A stretch of DNA of 64,000 nt from Virgibacillus proomii (GTDB lineage: Bacteria; Bacillota; Bacilli; Bacillales; Amphibacillaceae), in NCBI RefSeq assembly GCF_018916875.1, contig NZ_JAHLNO010000006.1:1-64000 (forward strand), given 5' to 3'. Under the pieces are notes generated by a model. That model saw only the letters and a list, made by a program, of their open reading frames with translations, made no database searches and was not told the origin of the DNA. The translations under genes were made by a program, and so were the position numbers. Below are positions 31,255 to 41,347 of this stretch, in pieces; within the stretch, counting starts at the first letter, position 1, and each line of letters starts with the position of its first letter.

Positions 31255-31371
31255 TCACCACATAAAATAAAACACAAACTTAAATTGAACCACTTCTTTC
31301 ATTTGTATAGACGAAGGCAATTTCGGATACACTTATTACCAATAACTACTTGTTATTGGAGGTGGCTCCTT

Positions 31372-31602
31372 TTGCCTATCATATATTTATGCAGGCATTG
31401 TGGTCAGAAAATAGGAAGTATTCAACAGAAGGTTTTAGATACAACAATGCTAGGTTTTGATCAATTAACAATGAAGGAAAAAGAAGAGATGATCACTTAT
31501 AAACCAAATGGAGATGTCCATATAAAGGTTATCTGTGAGAATTGTGAAGAGGCCTTAGGACATCATCCACATTATCATGAATTAGACTTTTTTATACAAT
31601 AA
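31372..31602 (+). CDS. fin: Anti-sigma-F factor Fin
   Basis: Binds RNA polymerase and promotes the switch from sigma-F to sigma-G in the forespore. 76 residues from the TTG at 31372, exactly the length of B. subtilis Fin (YabK). Four zinc cysteines: 7 and 10 (CRHC), 55 and 58 (CENC). The C-terminal HYHELDFFIQ is conserved. GGAGGTG lies 8 nt before the TTG. A longer frame from 31285 adds 29 residues unlike the family and is rejected. Confidence 0.93.
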   Translation: MPIIYLCRHCGQKIGSIQQKVLDTTMLGFDQLTMKEKEEMITYKPNGDVHIKVICENCEEALGHHPHYHELDFFIQ

Positions 31603-31614
31603 AAGCAAGCTGCT

Positions 31615-31642
31615 GCTTTGGTAATAGAACCAAGGCGTTTTT
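31615..31642 (+). terminator. fin terminator
   Basis: GCTTTGGT (31615-31622) pairs with ACCAAGGC (31629-31636; one wobble), then GTTTTTG. Confidence 0.7.
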
Positions 31643-31751
31643 GTGCTTGTATATACAAAGGGTGAAGACTTAGACATTACAAAGCATGGAAAAGTCAATA
31701 CAGATTCGCTTGTGAAGACTTACGTCACCCAATGTAAGTGGAGGTTTAGTA

Positions 31752-34700
31752 ATGAAGGGTATACAATCATATTTACAATCGAAAGAAGATATACAGTCTG
31801 TGATTAAAGGAATATTAGCTGGAATGGATGAGCAGCTAGTTGCTGGATTATCTGGTTCAGCTAGAGGACTGCTTGTATCCGCTATTCATGGTGAGGTCAA
31901 TAAGCCTATTTTGCTTGTAACACATCAACTAGTACAGGCGCAACAATTATATGATGACCTTACTGGATTTATTAGTGAAGAAGAAGTCCATTTATATCCA
32001 GTGAACGAATTAATTGCATCAGAAATTGCTATTGCTAGTCCCGAATTACGAAGTCAGCGTATCGAGTCATTAATGGCATGGTCAAAAAATAAGTCGGGAA
32101 TTTTAATTGCTCCTGTTGCAGCATTAAAGCGAATCCTTCCTCCACCAGAATATTGGGAGAAATATCAACTTCCTTTTAAACTAGGTGAGGATATCGATGT
32201 TGAAGCTTACCTATCTTCTTTAGTAGACATGGGCTACAATCATGCTTCCATGGTTACTTCTCCTGGTGAGTTTAGTAGACGTGGTGGAATTATTGATGTT
32301 TATCCACTCACCGAGAAGCATCCGATTCGCATTGAATTATTTGATGAAGAAATTGATTCGATTAGGTATTTTGACGCAGAAACGCAGCGCTCACTAGATA
32401 AACTGAAAGAAATTACAATTGGTCCAGCTACAGAGTTATTGTTGAGTCAATCTGATATTTACACTGCTGGTGAGCGTGTCGAGGAAGCGCTTGCTGAAAC
32501 ATTAAAAACGCTCAAATCTAAAGAATCAAAGGAAACGCTTACAGAGGTGGTAAAGGCTGACATAGAACGTTTGAAAAATCTGGAACATTTTTCAGAAATG
32601 TATAAATATATCGGTTATTTGTATAGTCAGCCAGCTAGTTTACTAGACTATTTACCGCCTGATGGCCAAATTATTATCGATGAAATGAGTCGAATACAAG
32701 AGACGGCTTTACATTTGGATACAGAAGAGGCAGATTGGTATAGTAGCCTCCTAGCATCTCATCAGATGGTAAAAAATAGTGTCTTCTTTGATTGGCATAC
32801 CATTTGGGAGCGAATGAAACAGCCGCGATTGTATATGTCTGTATTTTTACGCCATATTCCAAATACACAACCGAAAAATATTATTAATTTATCCTCTAGA
32901 CCGATGCAAGAGTTCCATGGACAAATGCATTTATTAAAGAATGAATTGAAAAGATGGAAAAAAGGGGATTACTCCGTTATCGTTGTAGCGCCAGATGAAC
33001 ACCGAGCTGAAAAGATCCATTCTATTTTCCTGGATTATGATATGGAATTTGGTATTGCAAAACATCTGTATCTTCCAGTTGAAAAACCGACGATTACAGT
33101 AGGTAATATTTCCAGTGGCGTTGAATTGCCAATGCATAAGGTAGTTCTAGTTACGGAGCAGGAGTTATTTAAGAAACGAACAAAACGGCCGCGAAAACAG
33201 CAGAAAATATCTAATGCTGAGCGAATTAAGGATTATCAAGAATTAAAGGTTGGCGATTATGTTGTCCATGCAAACCATGGTATTGGAAAGTATCTTGGTA
33301 TTGAGACATTACAAGTAAACGATTTGCATAAAGATTATATGCTAATCAAATATTCCGGCGATGATAAGTTATTTGTACCGATTGATCAAATCGATCAAGT
33401 TCAAAAGTTCGTTGGCTCAGAAGGAAAAGAGCCTAGGTTGTATAAATTAGGCGGAAGTGAATGGAAAAAAGTAAAACGCAAAGTTCAATCCTCCGTGGAA
33501 GATATAGCAGATGACTTAATTAAGCTGTATGCTGAAAGACAAGCGAGAAAGGGATTTGCTTTTTCAAAAGATACAGAAATGCAGAGAGAGTTTGAAGCAT
33601 CCTTCCTATATCAAGAAACGGAGGATCAATTGCGTTGTATAGAAGAGATCAAACGAGATATGGAAAAAGAACGCCCAATGGATCGTTTGCTCTGCGGTGA
33701 TGTAGGTTATGGGAAAACCGAAGTCGCTATTCGTGCAGCATTTAAAGCAATTATGGATGATAAGCAAGTGGCTTTATTAGTCCCTACTACTATTTTGGCA
33801 CAGCAGCATTTTGAGACAATTCGAGAGCGGTTCCAGGATTATCCAATATCTATTGGATTATTGAGTAGATTCCGAACTAGAAAGCAACAGAAAGAAACAT
33901 TGGAGAAATTACGAAAAGGTACGATTGATATTGTTATTGGAACGCATCGTCTTTTATCTAAAGATGTACAGTACCATGATTTGGGTCTGCTAATTGTCGA
34001 TGAGGAGCAGCGTTTTGGAGTTAAACATAAGGAAAAAATTAAACAGCTGAAAACAAATGTAGACGTACTTACCCTGACGGCTACACCAATTCCGAGGACG
34101 CTTCATATGTCTATGCTTGGTGTTCGTGATCTGTCTGTTATCGAAACACCACCAGAAAACCGTTTCCCAGTTCAAACATACGTAATGGAGTATAATCCCG
34201 TTTTTATTCGTGAAGCAATCGAACGAGAAATGGCACGTGGTGGGCAAGTATTCTTTCTTCATAATCGGGTAGAAAATATTGAAGAAGTAGCGAGAGAGCT
34301 AGGAAGACATGTTGACGCAAGAATTGCTGTTGCTCATGGACAAATGAACGAAACAGAACTGGAAAATGTCATTTTCGCCTTTTTAGAAGGAGAATTTGAT
34401 GTACTTGTTAGCACAACCATTATTGAAACTGGTGTCGATATTCCTAATGTAAATACGTTGATAGTCAATGATGCGGATCGGATGGGATTGAGTCAACTGT
34501 ATCAATTGCGTGGTCGAGTCGGCCGTTCTAATCGAGTAGCTTATGCCTACTTTACGTACAAAAGAGATAAAGTGTTGACAGAGGTAGCAGAAAAAAGATT
34601 GCAAGCAATAAAAGAATTTACGGAGTTAGGCTCCGGATTTAAAATAGCGATGCGTGATTTATCCATTCGCGGAGCAGGAAATCTATTAGGTGCTCAGCAA

Positions 34701-35270
34701 CATGGATTTATAGATTCAGTAGGTTTTGATATGTACTCACAAATGCTAAAAGAAGCGATTGATGCTCGAAAAGAAGGTAAGGATACAAAAGATATTAAAC
34801 CGTTTGAATCAGAATTAACATTAAATATCGATGCATATATTCCTGATGAGTATATTGATGATGAAAAACAGAAAATTGATATTTATAAACAATTTCAAAC
34901 GATGGAATCCAGAGCAGATGCGGATGATTTACGTGATGAATTAATCGATCGTTTTGGTGATTATCCGAAGGAAGTTGATCATTTATTTACGGTAGCAATA
35001 CTAAAAATGCTAGCTAAGCGGGAACGAATAGTATCAATTAGTGAAAAAAATAACAAAATAGAAGTACTCGTAGATGAAGAACGTAGTCAGCAAATTGATG
35101 GCGCAAAACTATTTGAAATAGCGAATACATTTGGCCGAGGCGTACAGTTGGGTACTGAAAAGAATAAGTTAAAGCTTGTATTTAAATACACAAAAGATAC
35201 AGAAGCCGAGCGTTACTCTAATGTAGCAGAATTTATGGAAAAACTAACAGATGCAAATCGTAAATCGTAA
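31752..35270 (+). CDS. mfd: Transcription-repair coupling factor Mfd
   Basis: Releases RNA polymerase stalled at lesions and recruits UvrA. 1172 residues. UvrB-like N-terminal modules, an RNA-polymerase-interaction (CarD-like) domain around 495-570 (KVGDYVVHANHGIGKYLG), a RecG-type helicase with GDVGYGKT, DEEQ and the LRGVGRS-like block, and the C-terminal TRCF domain. GTGGAGG precedes the ATG. In the usual place between fin and spoVT. Confidence 0.97.
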   Translation: MKGIQSYLQSKEDIQSVIKGILAGMDEQLVAGLSGSARGLLVSAIHGEVNKPILLVTHQLVQAQQLYDDLTGFISEEEVHLYPVNELIASEIAIASPELRSQRIESLMAWSKNKSGILIAPVAALKRILPPPEYWEKYQLPFKLGEDIDVEAYLSSLVDMGYNHASMVTSPGEFSRRGGIIDVYPLTEKHPIRIELFDEEIDSIRYFDAETQRSLDKLKEITIGPATELLLSQSDIYTAGERVEEALAETLKTLKSKESKETLTEVVKADIERLKNLEHFSEMYKYIGYLYSQPASLLDYLPPDGQIIIDEMSRIQETALHLDTEEADWYSSLLASHQMVKNSVFFDWHTIWERMKQPRLYMSVFLRHIPNTQPKNIINLSSRPMQEFHGQMHLLKNELKRWKKGDYSVIVVAPDEHRAEKIHSIFLDYDMEFGIAKHLYLPVEKPTITVGNISSGVELPMHKVVLVTEQELFKKRTKRPRKQQKISNAERIKDYQELKVGDYVVHANHGIGKYLGIETLQVNDLHKDYMLIKYSGDDKLFVPIDQIDQVQKFVGSEGKEPRLYKLGGSEWKKVKRKVQSSVEDIADDLIKLYAERQARKGFAFSKDTEMQREFEASFLYQETEDQLRCIEEIKRDMEKERPMDRLLCGDVGYGKTEVAIRAAFKAIMDDKQVALLVPTTILAQQHFETIRERFQDYPISIGLLSRFRTRKQQKETLEKLRKGTIDIVIGTHRLLSKDVQYHDLGLLIVDEEQRFGVKHKEKIKQLKTNVDVLTLTATPIPRTLHMSMLGVRDLSVIETPPENRFPVQTYVMEYNPVFIREAIEREMARGGQVFFLHNRVENIEEVARELGRHVDARIAVAHGQMNETELENVIFAFLEGEFDVLVSTTIIETGVDIPNVNTLIVNDADRMGLSQLYQLRGRVGRSNRVAYAYFTYKRDKVLTEVAEKRLQAIKEFTELGSGFKIAMRDLSIRGAGNLLGAQQHGFIDSVGFDMYSQMLKEAIDARKEGKDTKDIKPFESELTLNIDAYIPDEYIDDEKQKIDIYKQFQTMESRADADDLRDELIDRFGDYPKEVDHLFTVAILKMLAKRERIVSISEKNNKIEVLVDEERSQQIDGAKLFEIANTFGRGVQLGTEKNKLKLVFKYTKDTEAERYSNVAEFMEKLTDANRKS

Positions 35271-35286
35271 AAAATTGGTATTTCAT

Positions 35287-35315
35287 GTATAGTTATCCTG
35301 CTTTGCTTCATACTA
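35287..35315 (+). promoter_or_regulatory. Putative sigma-G promoter of spoVT
   Basis: GTATA (35287-35291), 17 bp, CATACTA (35309-35315). Fits GHATR-N17/18-CATNMTA without mismatch. In B. subtilis spoVT is sigma-G dependent. Confidence 0.65.
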
Positions 35316-35389
35316 AAACCACAACTGATGATTTCCACAGAGAAACTTGGGTAATGATCATCATTATTTAGAAAGTGAGGCTATATTGT

Positions 35390-35926
35390 ATGAAAGCAAC
35401 AGGAATTGTTCGTCGTATTGATGATTTAGGGAGAGTAGTAATTCCTAAGGAGATCAGAAGGACACTGCGAATTAGAGAAGGAGATCCACTGGAAATTTAT
35501 GTGGACAGGGAAGGAGAAGTTATTTTAAAAAAATATTCTCCTATTAACGAATTGGGTCATTTTGCCAAGGAATATGCAGAGGCACTGTTTGACTCCCTAC
35601 AAACGCCTGTAATTATTTCCGATCGCGATGAAGTGATTGCTGTAGCAGGCGAATCAAAAAAAGATTATTTAAACAAAAATATTAGCTCAACTTTAGCGAA
35701 AATAATTGAAGGTAGAACGCATATTATTGAAAAAGAACCACAAACCTTAGAGATTATCGAAGGACATGAGCAAGAATTAAATTCCTATTGTGTTAGTCCA
35801 ATTATCGCTAATGGTGATGTAATTGGCTCTGTTGTGATTTTTGCCAAAGAGGGAGAACCATTTAGCAAAGTAGAGCAAAAAGCAGCAGAAACAGCTGCAA
35901 GCTTTTTAGCTAAGCAGATGGAATAA
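35390..35926 (+). CDS. spoVT: Forespore regulator SpoVT
   Basis: AbrB-like transcription factor that adjusts sigma-G-dependent gene expression. 178 residues from the ATG at 35390, equal to B. subtilis SpoVT; a frame opening at 35375 adds five residues without support. The N-terminal swapped-hairpin domain is ATGIVRRIDDLGRVVIPKEI, and a GAF domain follows from about 55. AAAGTGAGG precedes the ATG. Confidence 0.96.
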   Translation: MKATGIVRRIDDLGRVVIPKEIRRTLRIREGDPLEIYVDREGEVILKKYSPINELGHFAKEYAEALFDSLQTPVIISDRDEVIAVAGESKKDYLNKNISSTLAKIIEGRTHIIEKEPQTLEIIEGHEQELNSYCVSPIIANGDVIGSVVIFAKEGEPFSKVEQKAAETAASFLAKQME

Positions 35927-35951
35927 TATACTTGCTTATCTGTTTTGTATG

Positions 35952-35998
35952 CAAGCTGTCATTCTAATAATGGGATTAGAAGGCAGCTTGTTTGATTT
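35952..35998 (+). terminator. spoVT terminator
   Basis: CAAGCTG..TTCTAAT pairs with ATTAGAA..CAGCTTG (ending 35990), followed by TTTGATTT. The rest of 35999-36224 holds an extended -10 (TGCTATAAT, 36180-36188) that may drive yabM. Confidence 0.75.
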
Positions 35999-36224
35999 GA
36001 GAAAATGTTAAGTAGTTTCGCTTGAATGCATAACAATTTAGTACGTAAATGAAGACCGATAACTTTAGTATAATTCGTGTCTTCAGAAATAGTATTCATT
36101 ATGCCAAGTTAAAATAAGCGGAGTAGTCTTATCCTCAAAGACGGCCAAGGATGAGGGTTTCCTTTCATTTTAAATTCTATGCTATAATGGGTGGATAAAC
36201 GTATGAATTAAAGGAAAGTTCAAC

Positions 36225-37817
36225 ATGAATAGTAATGAAACTAAACAGCTCGTTAAAGGGGCATTAATACTAACAATAGCTGGAATCATAAGCAAACTAT
36301 TAAGTGCTGGTTATCGAATACCGCTACAAAATTTAACCGGTGATATTGGTTTTTATGTCTATCAACAAGTCTATCCTATTTTAGGAATCGGTTTTATGTT
36401 AGCGCTCTATGGGTTTCCGTCTGCGATATCCAAAATGGTTGTAGATAGGAAATCCCAGTATCAAGAGCTATCATTATTTAGTTTCTATCTGCCTGTTTTA
36501 TTTATCCTCTTTTTGATAAGTGGAGGGCTATTTGTTTTTTTATTGGTGAATGCTCCATATATTGCAGGCTGGATTGGAGATAGCCTTTTGATAGAAACAT
36601 ATCGATTTACAGCTTTTGTTTTTTTGCTTATTCCAGTTATTGCTTTATTGCGTGGCGTCTTTCAAGGAAATTATCTGATGAAACCAACCGCTTTTTCACA
36701 ACTGGCTGAGCAAACGATACGTGTAGCTGTGATTATCGCAACCGCAATAGCAATTGCAGAAAGCGGAAAATACATTTATGAAATTGGAAAATGGGCTGTA
36801 ATAGCCTCTATTTTGGGGCAAATTGCCGCAATTTGCGTCCTTATCCTATATTTTTTCCGAACCAGACCGTTTGCTATCAAGCAGGAAAAAATCCCTTGGA
36901 GCTATTATGTGTCTACAATTTTTATGTTTGGCGTCATAGCTACCTTGAATCATATGGTGCTGCTTATTTTGCAGTTTGCTGACACATTTACTCTCTTTCC
37001 AAGTTTGTTAAAAGGGGGGTATTCAAAAGTAGCAGCAATGGAGGCAAAAGGCGTGTTTGATCGCGGACAACCACTGATTCAACTGGGAACCGTGTTTGGT
37101 TCATCATTGGCGTTAGCACTAATACCATCCATTTCCAAGAAAAAGTTGTCAGCGGATCCGCATACATTTTATCCATACATACGTGTAGCTATGGTTTTTA
37201 GTGTGTATTTAGCAGCAGGGGCTACGATTGGACTGATACTAATCTTTCCAGAAGTAAATCTAGCTTTATTTCAGGATCAACAAGGAACAAGAGAGTTGCA
37301 AGTGCTTGTATGTTCCATTGTTTTAAGCTCGGTAGCTATTACCGCTTCGTCTATTTTGCAGGGGTTAGGTTATATAAAGCGAGTTGCCTTGTTTATATTA
37401 ATCGCTTTTTTCGTAAAATGGATTGCCAATCAAGTACTTGTTCCCTCATTCGGTTTAATGGGAAGTTCGGTTGCTACAGTTTTAGCGTTATTTTTATTTT
37501 GTGTGGTGGCACTAACAGAGTTACGCAGAAAATTACCGCTCTTAAAATTATTAAGGGCGATACGCTGGCAAGCGCTTTTATTATCGGCTGTTATCATGAT
37601 TATTTATTTATATATAGTTCAATGGTTATTCCTTTCGTTCTTTGACGACTCTAGGCTTGGTTTATTTTTGTTTGTTAGTCTGCTTTCCATCACAGGTGCG
37701 CTTGTATATGGATATAGCTTAATAAAACTACGGGGATTCACAGAGGAGCAATTACAAATGCTTCCATTTTCTATCCATCTGATGAAGTTAAAAAACAGGA
37801 GAGATGAGCATGTTTAA
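36225..37817 (+). CDS. yabM: Polysaccharide/lipid flippase family protein YabM
   Basis: Integral membrane protein of the MATE/MviN-like (SpoVB) flippase family, 530 residues, with about 14 hydrophobic segments. The N-terminal LVKGALILTIAGIISKLLS and YRIPLQNLTGD are typical. The transported lipid-linked substrate is not shown by sequence. It overlaps yabN by 8 nt and probably begins a yabM-yabN-rqcP operon. Confidence 0.92.
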   Translation: MNSNETKQLVKGALILTIAGIISKLLSAGYRIPLQNLTGDIGFYVYQQVYPILGIGFMLALYGFPSAISKMVVDRKSQYQELSLFSFYLPVLFILFLISGGLFVFLLVNAPYIAGWIGDSLLIETYRFTAFVFLLIPVIALLRGVFQGNYLMKPTAFSQLAEQTIRVAVIIATAIAIAESGKYIYEIGKWAVIASILGQIAAICVLILYFFRTRPFAIKQEKIPWSYYVSTIFMFGVIATLNHMVLLILQFADTFTLFPSLLKGGYSKVAAMEAKGVFDRGQPLIQLGTVFGSSLALALIPSISKKKLSADPHTFYPYIRVAMVFSVYLAAGATIGLILIFPEVNLALFQDQQGTRELQVLVCSIVLSSVAITASSILQGLGYIKRVALFILIAFFVKWIANQVLVPSFGLMGSSVATVLALFLFCVVALTELRRKLPLLKLLRAIRWQALLLSAVIMIIYLYIVQWLFLSFFDDSRLGLFLFVSLLSITGALVYGYSLIKLRGFTEEQLQMLPFSIHLMKLKNRRDEHV

Positions 37818-39258
37818 GGTTGAAATAGTTGGATTAGGTGCAGGTGATTTAGATCAATTACCTTTAGGAATTTATAAAAAATTAGTATCTGCAAAAAAAA
37901 CAGTCTATACACGTACAATTGATCATCCAGCGGTGTTTGCTTTACAAAAAGAAGGTACTATCTTTCATTCATTTGATTATTTGTATGAAGAAGAGCAACA
38001 ATTTTCCCGCGTATATGAGCGAATCGTTGAGGTTATTCGAGAGAAAGCGATGAAGGATGATGTAATCTATACCGTGCCTGGACATCCCATGCTTGCCGAA
38101 AAAACAGTACAATTACTATTAGAGCAAAAAGGGCTGAACGTGATAATAGTCGGTGGAAGCAGCTATTTAGATGATATCTTTACAGCGTTGAAAATTGATC
38201 CGATTGAGGGCTTTCAGTTTGTTGATGCTACGTCTTTTAATCGAAGCGGATTAAATTTTAAGAACCACCTTGTTTTTTCACAAGTTTATGATCAGTTTGT
38301 TGCATCAGAGGTAAAATTAACCTTACTAGAGGACTTGCCGGCAGATTATCTAATTACGGTTGTGGAATCTGCAGGAAGCAAAGCTCAGTCGATAAAGCAA
38401 ATACCACTAGAAATGTTAGATCGTACGGTGGAAGTAAGTAATTTAACAAGTGTTTACATCCCTCCTGCACCAGACGCTGTATTACATCATACATTTTGGC
38501 AACTGCGCAAAGTTATTCAAAAGCTTCGTGGACCTGAAGGTTGTCCTTGGGATCAGGCACAGACGCATGAAAGCTTGCGGGAATTTGCGATTGAAGAGGT
38601 ATATGAATTAATTGACGCTATTAATACTCAAGATGATAACGGAATCGTTGAAGAATTAGGAGATGTACTTTTACAAGTGATGCTCCACAGTCAAATTGGG
38701 GAGGATAATGGATATTTTAATATCGATGATGTCATTCGCGGTATTACAGATAAAATGATTCATCGTCATCCTCATGTTTTTAAAGATACTGCTGTGAATA
38801 GTATTGCTGAAGTAAAAAGTAACTGGGATCAACTGAAACAGGCCGAAAAAGGTCATGCACGCACTTCTATGATAGATGGTGTGGCGAAGCATTCACCTTC
38901 GTTAATAAGAGCATATCAATTACAAAAGAAAGCAGCAAAAGCAGGTTTTGATTGGGATAAAGTATACGGTGTATGGAATAAGCTGGAGGAAGAGATAGCT
39001 GAGTTTAAAACTGCCATTTCAGCTGAATCCATGAATGAACAGGAAATGGAGTTTGGTGATATTTTATTTGTGCTTGCTAATTTAGCAAGGCATTATAACA
39101 TTAACCCTGAGGTAGCATTAAACAGAGCAAATGAAAAGTTTATATCGCGTTTTACTTATATTGAGCAGATGCTTATAAAGCGTGGCAGTTCGATTCATGA
39201 CGCCACATTTGATCAAATGAGCGAATTATGGGAAAGAGCAAAAGAAGGGGAGAATTAA
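37810..39258 (+). CDS. yabN: Tetrapyrrole-methylase / MazG pyrophosphohydrolase fusion YabN
   Basis: Two-part enzyme, 482 residues. An N-terminal SAM-dependent TP-methylase-like domain (about 1-220; VGLGAGDLDQLPLGIY, VPGHPMLAEKT) is fused to a duplicated MazG domain (about 240-480), with the metal-binding EEVYELIDAI and EELGDVL. The MazG part hydrolyses nucleoside triphosphates; the role of the methylase part is unclear. The ATG at 37810 has AGGAGA at about 9 nt; one at 37804 is too close to it. Confidence 0.94.
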   Translation: MFKVEIVGLGAGDLDQLPLGIYKKLVSAKKTVYTRTIDHPAVFALQKEGTIFHSFDYLYEEEQQFSRVYERIVEVIREKAMKDDVIYTVPGHPMLAEKTVQLLLEQKGLNVIIVGGSSYLDDIFTALKIDPIEGFQFVDATSFNRSGLNFKNHLVFSQVYDQFVASEVKLTLLEDLPADYLITVVESAGSKAQSIKQIPLEMLDRTVEVSNLTSVYIPPAPDAVLHHTFWQLRKVIQKLRGPEGCPWDQAQTHESLREFAIEEVYELIDAINTQDDNGIVEELGDVLLQVMLHSQIGEDNGYFNIDDVIRGITDKMIHRHPHVFKDTAVNSIAEVKSNWDQLKQAEKGHARTSMIDGVAKHSPSLIRAYQLQKKAAKAGFDWDKVYGVWNKLEEEIAEFKTAISAESMNEQEMEFGDILFVLANLARHYNINPEVALNRANEKFISRFTYIEQMLIKRGSSIHDATFDQMSELWERAKEGEN

Positions 39259-39259
39259 C

Positions 39260-39520
39260 ATGCGATTAGATAAATTTTTAAAAGTATCCCGATTAATTAA
39301 AAGGCGAACACTAGCAAAAGAAATAGCAGATCAAGGGAGAATAACTATAAATGGGAAACAAGCAAAAGCCTCATCTACATTGACTGTAGGTGATGAGGTT
39401 GTTATTCAGTTTGGGCAAAAGCTCGTCACGATTCAAGTAAATGAATTACGAGAAACGATTAAAAAAGATGAAGCAGCCTCACTGTATACAGTAATAAAAG
39501 AAGAAAAATTAAATAGCTAG
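39260..39520 (+). CDS. rqcP: S4-domain RQC protein RqcP
   Basis: 86-residue S4 RNA-binding protein that works with RqcH in alanine tailing on stalled 50S subunits (ribosome quality control). The whole S4 domain is visible: MRLDKFLKVSRLIKRRTLAK, GRITINGKQAKAS, GDEVVIQFG. It starts 1 bp after the yabN stop, behind AGGGGAGA. Confidence 0.95.
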   Translation: MRLDKFLKVSRLIKRRTLAKEIADQGRITINGKQAKASSTLTVGDEVVIQFGQKLVTIQVNELRETIKKDEAASLYTVIKEEKLNS

Positions 39521-39579
39521 AATTTGTTCTACTCTTGTCCCTCCTATCATAAAGTAATATTGATAAGGAGGGCTTTTTA

Positions 39580-39879
39580 ATGAATTATTATGAGAATAAA
39601 GAAAATATAACTCGTACGACAATAGATCATAATGTGAAGATTAATAATCGTAAAAACTTAGAAATAAGCGGTGTGAAAGAAGTAGATAGTTTTGACAACG
39701 AAGAATTTCTTTTGGAAACGGTAATGGGTTATTTAATTGTTCGCGGACAAAACCTTCAATTAAAGAATCTGGATGTGAATGAAGGATCTGTTGTCATCAA
39801 AGGGAAAATTTATGAGCTTTCTTATATAGATGAACAGCAGGAGAAAGCTAAAGGATTCTTTAGCAAGTTATTTAAATGA
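39580..39879 (+). CDS. yabP: Sporulation protein YabP
   Basis: 99-residue YabP-family protein (B. subtilis YabP about 100), linked to the spore envelope. The family block is LEISGVKEVDSFDNEEFLLET followed by GYLIVRGQNLQLKNLD. AAGGAGGG precedes the ATG. The stop overlaps the yabQ ATG by 4 nt. In B. subtilis the pair is mother-cell (sigma-E) expressed; I could not fix a matching promoter in the 59 bp upstream. Confidence 0.93.
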   Translation: MNYYENKENITRTTIDHNVKINNRKNLEISGVKEVDSFDNEEFLLETVMGYLIVRGQNLQLKNLDVNEGSVVIKGKIYELSYIDEQQEKAKGFFSKLFK

Positions 39880-40475
39880 GTTTAAGTACACAGTTTATAA
39901 CGATGCTAACGATGATCTCAAGCGGTTTTTATATCGGTGTTATTCAGGATACTTTTCGCCGCTTTACTCCTTATTGGAAAAACAGGCGAATCATGACATA
40001 TGTTATGGAAATCGGGTTCTGGTTAACCCAAACGTTATTGTTATTTTATATTTTGTTTTTAGTCAATGGCGGGGAGATTCGACTGTATATTATACTTGCC
40101 TGCTTATTAGGGTTTTCCGCTTATCAGGCAGTTGCGGCAACTAGTTATAAAAAGCTATTGGAGCATATTATTCGAATAGTTAGTGCAGTGTACCGTTTCT
40201 TTGTTAAAGTCGTACAAGCTGTGATTACTTCTCCAATAAAAGGAATTATTTTCCTTCTTTATAAAATCATCATGTGGCTTATTAAGCTTATACTTAAGCT
40301 TATTTTATTTGTCATCATAGTTATTATTACACCGATAAAATGGCTCCTTTTATTCATCTATCGCTTACTTCCTAAAAAATTTCAAGGATTTATATTAAAA
40401 TTAGCAGGAATTTATAGTACAATGAAGAATAAGTGTATAAAGATATGGAAGTATGTGAGCTTGAAGAGGAGGTAA
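39876..40475 (+). CDS. yabQ: Sporulation membrane protein YabQ
   Basis: 199-residue membrane protein required for spore cortex formation in B. subtilis. Several hydrophobic segments: about 5-23, 38-60, 65-82, and a long hydrophobic run (about 110-165) rich in Ile/Leu with short basic interruptions. The SGFYIGVIQDTFRRF segment is conserved. It overlaps yabP by 4 nt, which suggests translational coupling, and is followed 4 bp later by divIC. Confidence 0.92.
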   Translation: MSLSTQFITMLTMISSGFYIGVIQDTFRRFTPYWKNRRIMTYVMEIGFWLTQTLLLFYILFLVNGGEIRLYIILACLLGFSAYQAVAATSYKKLLEHIIRIVSAVYRFFVKVVQAVITSPIKGIIFLLYKIIMWLIKLILKLILFVIIVIITPIKWLLLFIYRLLPKKFQGFILKLAGIYSTMKNKCIKIWKYVSLKRR

Positions 40476-40479
40476 AACG

Positions 40480-40860
40480 TTGGCCCGAGAAAAACGAACA
40501 GTAACAGAATTAGATTCGAATTACATGCAGCAATATAATGCTCATGTAGAAAGGCAGAAGCGAAAAAAACAACGTTTAATTCGGCGTCTTGTGTTGTTTT
40601 CTATCATAGCACTAATTGCTTTTGGTAGTATGACGACATACCATATAAAACAGCGTGCTCTTCATGCAGAAAAAAAAGAAGAATATGAAAGATTGCAACA
40701 GGAAATAGTTGATTTAAAAAATGAAGAGGTCAGCTTACAAGAAGAAGCAGAACGATTGAAAGATGAAGAATATGTATTAGAAATAGCCAGAACGAATTAT
40801 TTCTTCTCTAAAGAAGGCGAATTAATCTTTAAACTACCGGATGAGGAACCCGCTTATTGA
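40480..40860 (+). CDS. divIC: Cell division protein DivIC (FtsB-like)
   Basis: Septal membrane protein partnered with FtsL and DivIB. 126 residues. A basic cytoplasmic start, one membrane segment (about 43-63, LVLFSIIALIAFGSM), an extracytoplasmic coiled coil (EYERLQQEIVDLKNEE), and the conserved ARTNYFFSKEGE end. The start is TTG with GAGGAGGT upstream. A yabR promoter overlaps its stop codon. Confidence 0.95.
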   Translation: MAREKRTVTELDSNYMQQYNAHVERQKRKKQRLIRRLVLFSIIALIAFGSMTTYHIKQRALHAEKKEEYERLQQEIVDLKNEEVSLQEEAERLKDEEYVLEIARTNYFFSKEGELIFKLPDEEPAY

Positions 40861-40886
40861 CACACTTTCACTTGCTTGGCTATAAT
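40857..40886 (+). promoter_or_regulatory. Sigma-A promoter of yabR
   Basis: TTGACA (40857-40862), 18 bp, TATAAT (40881-40886); perfect hexamers, overlapping the divIC stop. Confidence 0.8.
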
Positions 40887-40963
40887 ATAGTAGTAAGCTG
40901 ATGATATGTCATTAGTGATTAAATATTAGTTTCCTAAAAATCTTAAGGAGGAGCATTTTTTTT

Positions 40964-41347
40964 ATGTCAATTGAAGTAGGCAGCAAGCTGCAAGGTAAGG
41001 TAACTGGTATCACTAATTTCGGAGCCTTTGTAGAAATCGAGCAAGGAAAAACAGGACTTGTTCACATTAGTGAGGTTGCCGACAACTATGTCAAAGACAT
41101 TAACGATCACCTTTCAGTCGGTGATGAGGTAAAGGTCAAGGTCATTAATGTTGAAAAGGACGGGAAAATTGGCTTATCTATCAAAAAAGCAATAGATAAA
41201 CCAAAACGTCAACGAGATAGCCGTGAACGGATGGAATCTTTTGAAGCAAAAATGAATCGCTTTTTAAAGGATTCAGAAGACCGTCTTGCCTCTTTAAAGA
41301 AGCACACGGAATCCAAACGTGGGGGTCGAGGTGCTAAAAGAGGATAG
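40964..41347 (+). CDS. yabR: S1 RNA-binding domain protein YabR
   Basis: 127-residue protein with one S1 domain (about 1-72: VGSKLQGKVTGITNFGAFVE, GLVHISEVAD, DEVKVKVI) and a basic tail ending GGRGAKRG. Likely ribosome or RNA associated; the exact role is not established. AAGGAGGAG before the ATG, own strong promoter, own terminator. It is the last gene before a 2 kb repeat-rich gap. Confidence 0.94.
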   Translation: MSIEVGSKLQGKVTGITNFGAFVEIEQGKTGLVHISEVADNYVKDINDHLSVGDEVKVKVINVEKDGKIGLSIKKAIDKPKRQRDSRERMESFEAKMNRFLKDSEDRLASLKKHTESKRGGRGAKRG